From the NCBI GenBank assembly GCA_963555705.1, contig OY743169.1, forward strand, positions 6,758,014 through 6,822,013: DNA of 64,000 nucleotides. Reading direction: 5' to 3'. Below are positions 35,809-53,279 of the stretch, one piece after another; the first letter of the stretch is position 1, and the number at the start of each line of letters is the position of its first letter. The notes under the pieces are model-generated. The model was not told the DNA's origin. It searched no databases and saw nothing but the letters and a program-made list of their open reading frames with translations. This stretch comes from Ligustrum vulgare (taxonomy: Eukaryota; Streptophyta; Magnoliopsida; Lamiales; Oleaceae). The position numbers and the translations under genes are program-made.

Positions 35809-37268
35809 CTAGTAATCGCACCCGTGCGATGCACGGAATAAATAATATTTATTGAATAAATTTTAAAAATACAATGCCCGATAAAAATAATACAATAAAA
35901 TAATAATAATAATAATAACTTGTATACACAAATTGTGAATAATTTGTAATTTCATTTCTCCCAATAAGATTTCTTACTTTAATGCATAAATTCTATATTC
36001 AATATACAATCAAAATATCAAAAATGAAAAAAATAAAGTTATGAATTGCATTTTTTTTAACAGTTAATTGTTCCTTTGCTAGTTTTCTTAATTTATTTAT
36101 TCATATAGAATTGATTATTCAATTTTTTTTTAATGTCCATTCAGAACCACATATTATTTAAAACTAATTTTTTACAATTGCACATACTACTTTTTAACCA
36201 CACATTCTAAAAAAAGAAAATCAATTTTCAACCACTCAATTGATTGAATTGACAATTATTTTATTTTTTATACTACATTCTTTCACTTTCAATCACGCAT
36301 TTAAAACTATTTCTACAGTCTATATCAAACTTGCCCCTATTCAATGGTTTCAAATACAACGTGACATTTTATTTTTCGCCAAGTATTAAAAATGGTCATG
36401 TTACACACACAAACACACAAAAAAAAAACTATTTTTTTTGTATGTTAAATAACTGTATTGACCACATTTTATTTTTAAATAAAATAAGTTTGATAAAACC
36501 TTATATTTTTATTTTCTGTAGAATTCAATGAATTAATTGTTAAAGTCTGTAGTATATATTTTACAAATTGATGTTATTTTAAATTTATAAAAATTAAAAA
36601 AATAGATAAATGAACAAAATAAGTAAATTTATAAAATTAATTTCAAAATTACAAAGAGTTTATCGAAACCTAAAGTTGTAGAAATTAAAATGATTCAATT
36701 GAATTTACTTAGAAATATCGAATATCTATAATTTCTTTTAATTTGATAAGAAAAAAGATTTGAAATTAATCATTTATGTCAAATTGAAGTTAGGTAAGAA
36801 GTGATAGATATCATTTTATGACATAAATAAATGAGATAAATTAAAAAGATTGGATATTGAAAAAAGTAAAAAGTATAAATAAAACTTTTACCTTTATTAT
36901 TTGAGACAATTTTATGAATGATATATTTAGAGTTTGCTCTCATTTGTTAGCTTGTATTGAACTTCTCGTTAAGATCTTGAATTTGACACCTATATTGCAT
37001 ATTTTTTGACTTCAAAATATTATAATATTTATCAAAAGAATAAAAATAATATACAATTTGACCTTTTTATAGATTTTTTATTTTTTACAAATCAATAAGT
37101 CATTTATTACATGTCACATATAATTAATTTTGCATTAATTGAAGTTACCTAATTCAATTATTAAAATAATTAATAAAATTACAAAGTTTCCTAAAATAGC
37201 AGGTAAAAATGGCGGGAAACTATGTGCGGATTTATGTGACGGCTATGTTATTATTATATATATTAAGA
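35809..37268 (-). mobile_element. Non-autonomous Helitron, copy 1 (1460 bp)
   Basis: On the minus strand it starts TCTTAATATATATAATAATA and ends with the hairpin CCGTGC-ATC-GCACGG, eight bases, then CTAG, and it sits between A and T. These are the defining Helitron features: 5' TC, a 3' hairpin just before CTRR, and A/T insertion without target duplication. The hairpin is at 35821-35836 on plus. No Rep/helicase frame is present, so it depends on a partner. Confidence 0.85.
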
Positions 37269-37634
37269 TTATTTGAGACAATTTTATGAATGATATATTT
37301 AGAGTTTGCTCTCATTTGTTAGCTTGTATTGAACTTCTCGTTAAGATCTTGAATTTGACACCTATATTGCATATTTTTTTACTTCAAAATATTATAATAT
37401 TTATCAAAAGAATAAAAATAATATACAATTTGATCTTTTTATAGATTTTTTATTTTTTACAAATCAATAAGTCGTTTATTACATGTCACGTATAATTAAT
37501 TTTGCATTAATTGAAGTTACATAATTCAATTATTAAAATAATTAATAAAATTACAAAGTTTCCTAAAATAGCAGGTAAAAATGGCGGGAAACTATGTGCG
37601 GATTTATGTGACGGCTATGTTATTATTATATATA
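37269..37634 (-). repeat. Partial Helitron copy, tandem duplication of the 5' end of copy 1
   Basis: These 366 bases repeat 36897-37262 almost exactly, with TTGAGACAATTTTATGAATG at 36901 and 37273, a period of 372. The partial copy lies between complete copies 1 and 2, and the 3' end of copy 2 abuts its 5' terminal AT repeat. Confidence 0.85.
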
Positions 37635-39065
37635 CTAGTAATCGCACCCGTGCGATGCACGAAATATATAATTGACAATTATTTATTGAATAAGTTGTAT
37701 AAATATAATTCTCGATAAAAATAACACAATAAAAAAAATAACTTGCATACACAAATTGTGAATAATTTGTAATTTCATTTATGCTTAAAAGATTTCTTAC
37801 TTTAATGTATAAATTGTGTATTCAATATACAATCAAAATACTAAAAAATATATATATATAAAGTAAAAAATAAAGTTATAAATTGCATTTTTTTTAATAG
37901 TTAATTGTTTATTCTATAGTTTTCTTAGTTTATTTATTTATATAGAATTGATTATCCAAAAATAATTTTTTTTAATGTTCTAATTTTTCACAATTGCACA
38001 TTCTACTTTTTAACCACACATTCTAAAAAAAAATCAATTTTCAACCACTCCATTGATTGATTTGACAATTATTTTATTTTTTATACTACCTTCATTCACT
38101 TTCAATCACACATTTAAAATTATTTTTATAGTCTATATCAAACTTACCCCTATTCAATAATTTCAAATACAACGTGACATTTTATTTTTCACCAAGTATT
38201 AAAAATAGTCATGTTACACACCCCACACACACACAGTCACACACACACACACACACACACGTAACTATTTTTTTGTGCATGTTAAATAAATGTATTAACC
38301 ATATTTTATTTTTAAATATAATCAGTTTGATAAAACCTTATATTTTTATTTTCTATAGAACTCAATGAATTAATTGTTAAATTCTATAGTATATATTTTA
38401 CAAATTGATGTTATTTTAAATATATAAAATAGATAAATGAACAAAATGAGTAAATTTATAAAATTAATTTCCTAAAGTTGTAGAAATTAAAATATTTTAA
38501 TTGAATTTACTTAGAAAGATTGGATATTTATTATTTCTTTTAATTTGATAAGAAAAAATATTTGAAATTAATCATTTATGTCAAATTGAAGTTATGTAAG
38601 AAATGATAAATATCATTTTATGACTTAAATGACATAAATTTAAAAAATTGGATATTGGAAAAAGAAAAAGTAAAAATAAAATTTTTACTTTTATTTTTTG
38701 AGACAATTTTACGAATGATATATTTAGAGTTTGTTCTCATTTGTTAGCTTGTATTAAACTTCTCGTTAAGATCTTGAATTTGACACCCTTATTGCATATT
38801 TTTTGACTTCAAAATATTACAATAATTATCAAAAAAATAACAATAATATACAATTTGATCTTTTTATAATGTTTTTATTTTGTACAAATCAATAAGTCAT
38901 TTATTACATGTCACCAATAATTAATTTTGCATTAATTGAAGTTTCCTAATTCAATTATTAAAATAATTAATAAAATTATAAAGTTTCCTAAAATGGCAGG
39001 TAAAAATGGCGGGAAACTATGTGCGGATTTATGTGACGGCTATGTTGTTATTATATATATTAAGA
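37635..39065 (-). mobile_element. Non-autonomous Helitron, copy 2 (1431 bp)
   Basis: Same ends as copy 1: CTAG preceded by the hairpin at its 3' side (37635) and TCTTAATATA at its 5' side (39065), between A and T. The interior is collinear with copy 1 but differs by many substitutions and a CA-repeat at about 38220-38262. Confidence 0.85.
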
Positions 39066-39097
39066 TTATTGTAAAAATATGTTCGTCAAACAGAGGC

Positions 39098-39430
39098 TAA
39101 AGCTCTTGTTTGGTGGTTATTAAAATTATATTTTTAGTATATTTTGATAAAATTTGATGAAATATGTAATTGAGAAGTTGTGAGGTCCATGAAACATGTG
39201 GTTGAAATTAAGTATTGATTTGGACTTAGATTAAAATCAAGATTTTAATTTTTATCAAATTGGGGCTAAATGATGTTTGATGTTGAGTGTTTTGGAGAAT
39301 TTTGAGTCTTGGAAGAATGTTAAACTTTATTAAAAAGTGTGAAAAATGATGATGTTTTATAGAAATGTGCAAATAAAAATAATTTTGAAGAAAAAGTTGA
39401 AAAAAATGATTAGGACCAAACGACTCTTTA
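39098..39430. mobile_element. GTTTGG-type MITE between Helitron copies
   Basis: Ends AGCTCTTGTTTGGTGG and ACCAAACGACTCT are near inverted complements around a 330-bp non-coding body. A second inner pair of similar motifs suggests a nested or compound structure. Confidence 0.5.
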
Positions 39431-39523
39431 TAACTTATATACTCGAACCAGTTAACTCGTCCGTCGTTAAAATCTCGCATAAATGTTCAATTCTGACACA
39501 TACTGTCTTATCATTATTTTAAA

Positions 39524-40997
39524 TTAGTAATCGCACCCGTGCAATGCACTGAATAAATAATATTTATTGAATAAGTTATAAAAATACAATACCCGATAAA
39601 AATAATACAATAAAAAAATAATAATAATAGCTTGCATATACAAATTGTGAATAATTTGTAATTTCATTTCTCCCTATAAGATTTCTTACTTTAATGCATA
39701 AATTGTATATTAAATATACAATAAAAAAAATGAAATAATGAAAAAAAAAGTTATGAATTGCATTTTTTTTAATAATTAATTATTCATTCTCTTGTTTCCT
39801 TAGTTTATTTATTCATATAGAATTGATTATTCAAAAATAATTTTTTTTTTAATATTCATTTACAACCACATATTATTTAAAAACTAATTTTTCACAATTG
39901 CACATACTACTTTTTAACCACACATTATAAAAAAAAAATGAAAATCAAATTTTGACCACTCAATTAATTGATTTTACAATTTTTTTTTATTTTTTATACT
40001 ACATTCTTTCACTTTCAATCAGACATTTAAGACAATTTCTATAGTTTATATCAAATTTACTCCTATTCAATGATTTTAAATACAACGTGACATTTTATTT
40101 TTTTACTAAGTATTGAAAATGACCATGTTACCCCCCCCCCCACACACACACAAAAACTATTTTTTGTGCATATTAAATAACTGTATGGACCATATTTTAT
40201 TTTTAAATAGAATAAGTTTGATAAAACCTTATATTTTTATTTTCTATAGAATTCAATGAATTAATTGTTAAAGTCTGTAGTATATATTTTACAAATTGAT
40301 GTTATTTTAAATTTATAAAAATTAAAAAATAGATAAATGAACAAAATGAGTAAATTTATATAATTAATTTCAAAATTACCAAAGAGTTTATCAAAACCTG
40401 AAGTTATAGAAATTAAAATGATTCAATTGAATTTACTTAAAAAGATCGGATATCTATTATTTCTTTTAATTTGATAAGAAAAAACATTTGAAATTAATCA
40501 TTTATGTCAAATTGAAGTTAGGTAAGAAATGATAAATATAATTTTATGACTTAGATGATATAATTTAAAAAGATTGGATATAGAAAAAAGTAAAAAGTAT
40601 AAGTAAAACTTTTACCTTTATTATATGAGGCAATTTTATGAATGATATATTTAGAATTTTCTCTCATTTGTTAACTTGTATTGAACTTCTCATTAAGATC
40701 ATGAATTTGATACTTATATTGCATATTTTTTTACTTCAAAATATTACAATAATTATCAAAAGAATAAAAAATATACAATTTGACCTTTTTATAGATTTTT
40801 TATTTTTTACAAATTAATAAGTCATTTATTACATGTCATCTATAATTAATTTTGCATTAATTGAAATTTCCTAATTCAATTATTAAAATAATTAATAAAA
40901 TTACAAAGTTTCCTAAAATAGCAGGTAAAAATGACGAAAAACTATGTGTAGGTTTTTTTTGGCCGCTATACTATTATTATATATATATATATTAAGA
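39524..40997 (-). mobile_element. Non-autonomous Helitron, copy 3 (1474 bp)
   Basis: Collinear with copies 1 and 2. The 3' terminus reads CTAA on the minus strand, which still fits CTRR. The hairpin has one change (CCCGTGC-AAT-GCACTG on plus). The 5' terminus TCTTAATATATA is at 40997, between A and T. C-tract and CA-repeat variation occurs at about 40130-40152. Confidence 0.82.
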
Positions 40998-41195
40998 TTA
41001 AGATTAAGATATGTATAATTCAAAATCCTTAAAAAATAATATAAATCAGTATTGAGTGAAAATAAAAGAGGGGAAACCCTTAAAAAAGGAATCATTTCAT
41101 CAAATTGAAAATGAGATTAACAATAAGAGATAGCCACATTTTGGTTCACGTTTTCCACGAAATTTTTTCTAGCGATAGATAAGTGTGAGTAATAC

Positions 41196-42194
41196 TACTG
41201 GTGGACGTGGTTCGGTTTGATTTTGGTTCAAGAAGAATCAAATCAAATCATAAATCAATTATTTTTTGCTAATGGAACCAATTGATTTTTTAAAAATAGG
41301 GAACCAAATCGAAACCAAACCGCTCGGTTTTAGTTTGATTTTGGAATCATTACTTAAATTTTTAAATAATACATGCAAATTAAAACCTGTTTATATCCGC
41401 TTCTTCATTAGAATCCATCTATATCATTACTAAATAAAAAATGAAACTTTTAGTTAACAAAACAAAAATTTAGAAAACATGTTATTCTAAGTCAAAAAAG
41501 AAGAAACTCGCCTGAAGGAAGTTCGTCGACTCGTCAAAACTTAGTGAATCGAACATAAAGGCCGTTTAGACTTATAGTTACAGGTTACGATGAAGTTCTA
41601 ACTCCCATTCTACTGAGACGCCGGTGAGTTAGAGATAGAATTTGTAATTTGAGTTTGAATTAACTTTTGAGAATTGACGAATTGAGCTGATGTTTATATA
41701 TACATAAATTTTAAAAAATAAACACCAATGCCGTCGATGGTGGCTAAGGAGTACAACGATTGCTGTGTTATAGGAGTGCAAGTAAAGTAGTATGAATGCA
41801 TGTCTATAATTGAAAAGAAGATAAATGAATTAGAATTAGAATTTAGATTTATGATTTAAAATCCTTGTCTAATAGGAAATGAGATAAAATGTATGGTAAA
41901 TAACATTTTTGTACATTTTACATTTATAATTTCAGAATTGAATTTTTTTGTGAGATGAATACCCACTAATTTGTAATATATATATATGTGTGTGTGTGTG
42001 TGTGTACATAAAAATTGAGTTTGATTCTTGGTTCTAGAAAGAGAACCAGAACCAGAACCAGAACCGAAACCAAATAGTTCTTAATTCTAAGAAACAAACC
42101 ATTATTATTTTTTTATGTAGAACCGAACCAAACAGCTTGATTTGATTTGGTTTTGATTTGGTTTGGTCTGGTTCGATTATTTTGTCCACCCCTA
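41196..42194. mobile_element. hAT-like element, about 1 kb, TAGGGGTGGAC-type ends
   Basis: The left end TACTGGTGGACGTGG and right end GTCCACCCCTA are inverted complements with few mismatches, and both ends run into GGTTCGGTTTG-type subterminal repeats. Flanking 8-mers AGTAATAC and GGTACCAC agree at 5 of 8 positions, which fits an old hAT duplication but does not prove it. No transposase frame. A diverged copy lies at 17820-18250. Confidence 0.6.
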
Positions 42195-42249
42195 GGTACC
42201 ACACATTGAACGTTGGGCAATATGAGCTGCTCAGCAATATAAAATTCTA

Positions 42250-42517
42250 CTCCATCTGTCCCTCAAAGATAGACTTAATTCTATTTTCATACGGATTAAG
42301 CATAATTAATATATGTTGAAACTATAAATTTACTATATTTTACCTAATATACCCCTACATTAAATAATGAGTTTTTCATGTTTGTCGATAACAATGCATA
42401 TTAAATAGGAGTATATTAGAAAATTAAGATATTAATATATTCTAAAAAATAAAAGTGGTCTATCTTCGTAGGACAAACAAAAAAGGAAATAGGTCTATCT
42501 TTATAAGACGGAGGGAG
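42250..42517. mobile_element. Stowaway MITE (Tc1/mariner)
   Basis: Ends CTCCATCTGTCCC and GACGGAGGGAG are the classical plant Stowaway ends, followed by the matching inner blocks AAAGATAGAC and GTCTATCTTT. The left flank is TA as expected; the right flank is CA, one change from TA. It lies about 700 bp before the malic enzyme start codon, so it may sit in that promoter. Confidence 0.82.
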
Positions 42518-43244
42518 CACCTAATTTAAATAAAGAAATACGCAGAAAAATGATTTTCTTTCCCCCATTTGTATGTCTGCGTGTCTCACACGCGGCCAAA
42601 GCTTCGATGGACATAACAGGGAGAGAAGAAACTGGCAGAAGAAAAGAAAGCTTTAACCTTTATTCTTATCTTTGCCTTCCCATTTGGTAAGGTAAATTCC
42701 AACAACCAATTTTTCCTCTCTCTAAAACGCGCAAATCTCCTACTTTCCCTCTCTACATTTACGGAGACACATATTACGTTACATATTATTATTATATATA
42801 TATACATATACATTGTATATATTGTCCATATGTACTTTTCATTACGATCCCATTCAACAGAGCCAATTTTCTGGTATACTAACACTTTTGCTTTCTCTCT
42901 ATACTTACACAAAGTATATATATATTTTTTTCACTTTCACATTCTTGTTATATATTTGAATTGAAAAAAGCTGATTCCTTTTCCAGTTTGTTGGGCAAGG
43001 TGGGTTGATAAATAACAAAAGAAAAAAAGGAAACTGCATTTTATCTTGTGGGACGATGTTATTTTCGTGTTTTGAGTTCTTGAAATCAAGAACAAGAGAA
43101 CTCACAACAATCTTTATGTCTTTTCAACAACTTATAATTTTATGTGGTGTTGTTATTTTTTCCTGTTTGTGTTTAGGTTTGTTTCATTGGCAGAGAAGAG
43201 CGTTTCCTGTGCACAAGAAAGGAGATAGAAAGATAAGTTCATCA
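42518..43244 (+). promoter_or_regulatory. Upstream region and 5' leader of the malic enzyme gene
   Basis: Contains TA-rich stretches at about 42790-42810 and 42915-42930 that could supply a TATA box, and a pyrimidine-rich region (TTTCCTCTCTCT, about 42700). From 43005 the frame is open into the malic enzyme start, with in-frame ATG codons at 43005, 43056 and 43116. Confidence 0.4.
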
Positions 43245-49114
<5,870 letters not shown>

Positions 49115-49422
49115 TCAACCCGAATTTACTCAGCAAGTTCATTTTTTCATCAGATATTTCACTAACGGTAGTTGAAATACATGAACCTTGCATTTCAAGA
49201 GATTCTTAGCTTCCTTTTTTTTTTTTTTTTTTTTTATTGTGTTAGTATCTATAGTAATCTAATAAACTCGGTGGCTCTTTCTTTGGTACCGTTTGTCAAG
49301 GTCTGGCCATAGCTTTCAAAGTTAGGCAATTAGAAATTTGTACTTGTTGTTAAGTTGATTGGCTTGTTTGTAATAAATTGGTTTCTTAACTTCGATAAAT
49401 ATTTGATTAGTGACAGCAATAG
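49115..49422 (+). other. Malic enzyme 3' UTR
   Basis: Follows the TAA at 49112-49114. AATAAA at 49261 and TAATAAATT at about 49372 are candidate poly(A) signals. A T-tract is at about 49215-49236. The copia element at 49428 inserted just beyond. Confidence 0.5.
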
Positions 49423-49427
49423 TAGAT

Positions 49428-49600
49428 TATTAAATGGAAAGAAGAAAACATTGTATATTATTCATGTAGCGATTACAACCGATTATAAAGAGCTAAGCAC
49501 ATCACATGTAAGCAAGCATGTACTAGATCTTACAACTTCAATAAGAGGAATATATTCTAATTACAGGTGATTCTAGATGATTCTATTTTAATCTCTAATA
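49428..49600 (-). repeat. 3' LTR of the 49428-58595 copia element
   Basis: Aligns with 58432-58595 over its length (AGAGCTAAGCACA, AAGCAAGCATGT, TGATTCTATTTTAATC). Some substitutions and small indels show an old insertion. Confidence 0.92.
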
Positions 49601-49630
49601 GCCCCCCTCAAACTCAAAGTACCTAAAGAG

Positions 49631-50127
49631 TAGGGATGACAATGGGTCGGGTTCGGGACGGGTCGGGGTCGCCCCGCCCCGAACCCGAAATCCCTTTATC
49701 CTGCCCCGTCCCGCGACTGTTCGCGGGGCGGGGCGACCTACCCGCCCTGCCAATAACTCGAAAATAATTTTATTTATTTATTTTTTCAAAATTGGTAATG
49801 AAATTTTAGGTAAAAATTTAGACGTCGAATTAGTTAGAGTTTTTAAGTTTGAACTTTAAAGATAATATGTATAAAAAATAAAAATCAATAAACAATATAA
49901 TGGTATAGTGGTTGTGTATTTACATACCCCTAAATCCCACCAATGATCAATTCTTCTGGATCTCATTAAATTTATTTTTAGTTTCTCATTCCAATAAAAA
50001 AAAAATCGAGTCACGGGGTGGGTCCGCCCCAAAATACTCCGCGGGGTGGAAAACCCGCCCCGAACCCGTCTCGCAGACCAGATGGGGCGGGTACTTTCGG
50101 GTCCTTCAAGTTTTTTTGCCATCCCTA
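49631..50127. mobile_element. hAT-like element nested in copia, 8-bp target duplication
   Basis: Ends TAGGGATGACAATGGG and TTTTTTGCCATCCCTA form inverted ends of about 12 bp. Identical CTAAAGAG flanks it at 49623-49630 and 50128-50135. The subterminal parts are rich in GGGTCGGG/CCCCGCCCCG on both sides of an AT-rich centre. No transposase frame. Confidence 0.88.
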
Positions 50128-50390
50128 CTAAAGAGACAACTTTGAGTTTGGAACGTAACTCGTGAAATCTGGAACTGGAAATTGCCTCTGTGAAAACATC
50201 AGGGACCTGATCAAAACTAGGAATATGTTTAACAACTATGGAACCATTTACAACTTTTTCTTGTACAAAATAAAGATCTAACCGAGTATGAAATTTCTGG
50301 CTGAGTAATTATAGCATATTGCAAAGCTCCTACAATGCTTCTATACAGACGAACATCTTTGATAAGATCACTACCATGGCCACAAAGTTT

Positions 50391-51303
50391 TTATCCACTG
50401 TTTATGGGAATAGTAATAGTAATGCCTTTCGCATATTTCATTTTAGCTTTGCAAAGTAATTCTATCACATACTTTTGTTGAGACATCGTTTCAGTCACCT
50501 GAATGCCAAGAAAATAACCGAGTTTACCTAGGTCCTTGAGAGCAAAGGATTTGTTGAGAACAACAAGTGAAGAGACGGCTGTGGACGAACTACCAGTTAT
50601 CAAGATATCATCGACATAGACTAATAAGAAGGTGCAATCCTGAGAAGTATGTCGAACAAATAAAGATTGATCTAACTTGGCTAAAACAAATCCCAAATGA
50701 ATTAAGGTACTGTGTAACTTCTCGAACCAAGCTCGTTAGGCTTGTTTAAGGCCATATAAAGCTTTATGCAATCGACACACATACTTAGAATTGATTGGAT
50801 CTTCAAAGCCAGGTGGTTGCTCTATGAAAATTTCCTCCTTCAAATTGCCATTTGAGAATGCGTTATTAACATCCAACTGTCTTATATTCCAATTGTAAGC
50901 AAGAGCAATTGTCAAAATGACCCGAATAGTGGCTGGTTTTACAATTGGACTAAACGTCCATGTGAAATTAGACCGCTCAACTTGATGAAAGCCCTTTGCA
51001 GTGAGGCGAGCTTTGTACTTATGGATAGTCCCGTCTGGATTTTCTTGAACTTTAAACACCCATTTATAGGCTATAGCTTGTCTTCCAGGAGGAAATGATT
51101 CAAGTGAAAGTGTTATTTCGAAGCAGGGCTAAACACTCCTCTTTCATAGCCAAATGCCAATCTTCGCTGTCTAAAGCTTCTTGCATAGTGCGTGGTTCAC
51201 GAGCATCAATGAATACTTTGGGTTTAAAAATACCTAACTTTGAACGAGTTTGCATATGATGAACATTCAATGGACCAATAGCTGATTTATTAGAAGATGT
51301 CAC
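50391..51303 (-). pseudogene. copia reverse transcriptase, fragmented
   Basis: The minus-strand frame at 51059-50736 gives RT fingers and palm (KARLTAKGFHQVERSNFTWT, QLDVNNAFSNGNLKEE, ALYGLKQA). The frame at 50696-50391 continues with YVDDILITGSS, where the catalytic Asp pair is kept, and FALKDLGKLGYFLGIQV. Stops lie between the blocks and the RNase H end is largely lost, with the hAT-like element inserted close by. The upstream part at 51303-51100 matches the usual region before RT (MQEALDSEDWHLAMKEE). Confidence 0.87.
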
Positions 51304-51786
51304 AGTGGAAGTGGTTCCTGTAAATCAAATGGCTCAAAAGATGCATTAGGTGATGTTACTACAATAGGTACATCAGTAATAGGAGCAATAGAAGCAGCAT
51401 CCAATTCAGTATATTGATCATGCATGGATGGATGTGGAGGAGAATTAATGAGAGTGAGAATGTGAGCAGAAGAAAATATGGGGGGTGAAGAAGGAATTAA
51501 GTTTGTGAGCTTCGTTTGAGCAAAATGAAAACACATGTTCATTAAACAAGATGTCTCGAGATATAATGATTTCCCCCTTAGGATCAAGACATTTATAACC
51601 TTTACGATTCAAGCTATAGCCAAGAAAGGTGCAAGGCAGGGATCATAATTGAAGTTTGTGTAGATTGAAAGGCCGAGTGTTGGGAAAACATAAGCATCCA
51701 AATACTTTTATAACCGAGTAGTCTGGGGATGCTTTAGTTAAACCTTCGATTGGTGATTTGTGATGAAGGATTGGAGTGGAGATTTA

Positions 51787-52363
51787 TTAGAAAGATAGAG
51801 GTGCGAAATGCTTCATCTCAGTACTAGGTATTGTTGCTTTAGCCAAGAGAGTTAAGCCATTTTCAACTATATGACAACGCTCTCTCTGCAAGTCCATTTT
51901 GTTGATGAGCACTAGGACAAGATATTCGATGATGAATTCCATTCTTTGTGAGGTAAGTAGAAAAAGCTTGAAATCCCCCCCCCCCAAAATCGGTTTGGAT
52001 GGCCTGAATTTTATAGCCTAGTTGTAGCTCAGCATGTGTTTTATAATTGAGAAATGTTTGAAATGTGTCGAATTTGTTTTTAAGAAGATAGATCCATGTG
52101 AACCTAGAATAAGCATCAATAAAATGAACATAATATCGATAACCATTGGAAGAAGGTGCAGGCGAGGGACCCCAAAGATTTGTGCATATTAATTGTAATG
52201 GTGAATGATATTCTGTGATAGAATCAGGAAAGGGGAATTTGTGTATTTTTCCTAAGCAACATGATTGACAAAAATTAGAATCTACTTTATTGACAGGAAC
52301 ATTACATGCATGACAGATTTTACAGCTTGGAAACTTAATTAATTTAAATATAGAACAATTCAT
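51787..52363 (-). pseudogene. copia integrase, broken
   Basis: The minus strand gives the zinc-binding front with CQSCCLGKIHKFPF, then the catalytic core: CTNLWGPSP (the first catalytic Asp is Asn here), YRYYVHFIDAYSRFTWIYLL, IQTDFGGGGFQAF, and SAHQQNGLAERA with the final Glu kept. The frame breaks after about 51863. The upstream part is cut off by the insertion at about 52370. Confidence 0.87.
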
Positions 52364-52369
52364 AAAACT

Positions 52370-53234
52370 TTAATCTCAATTGCTCAAATGAAAGTAACGA
52401 TAAGTAATTGAACCATAACATTCATAAAATTGACTAAATATCATCATTTATTAAATTTTCCAACACTGCCCTTTCATTTGCCGCCATCTCCGAGATCTGC
52501 AAAAGCTGTTAAAAATTGAATGAGCATTTCGAAAGAAATACTCAGTAGACTCATTGCCAATAATTAATTTACAGAATAATTTAACACATACTTATGCAAT
52601 CGTACAGTGACATCATCATCATCAGCTATTTTAATAAAATCAAATGCTCTTTAAAAACCATAAGGTGTGGGTAGTCTCGTCTCATGCATTTAAAACATGT
52701 AAATTATGCATAACATCATTTCTCATTCTTATCTCATAAGAGATATTCTCGTCTTATCTCATGCATCAAAGCATATAAAACCCGTAATTTCACATAAGGC
52801 ATGTAAATTATAATTTAAACTAATTAGTGGAGGCGAGTCTACCTTAAATTTGCGAGTTTGAAAGGTAGAGCGAAAATGTCTCGCCAATTCTTTATATCTC
52901 CGAACGTTTCGTCTAGCCAAAAGAAAATTAAACTATTTTAGTACTTTTGAAAATTAAAGATTAAAGTGAGAAAAAAAAACAAAGTTTTGGGATTAAAATG
53001 AAATTTTAAGAAACAATTGAAATTTAAAGTCTAGGGACTCAAATCGGCTCTTCAAAAAGTTAAGGGCTGACAAAGAATATTTTGAAACTTAATATGACTG
53101 AATGAAACACATTAAAACTGTAGGAGCTACGTAAAACGTTTTTTTTATAAATTCAAGGACTGAAATAGACGTATTTTCAAAACTTGGGTTTAAACATTAA
53201 ATTTTCAAAATATCATATATACATATATATGACC

Positions 53235-53279
<45 letters not shown>

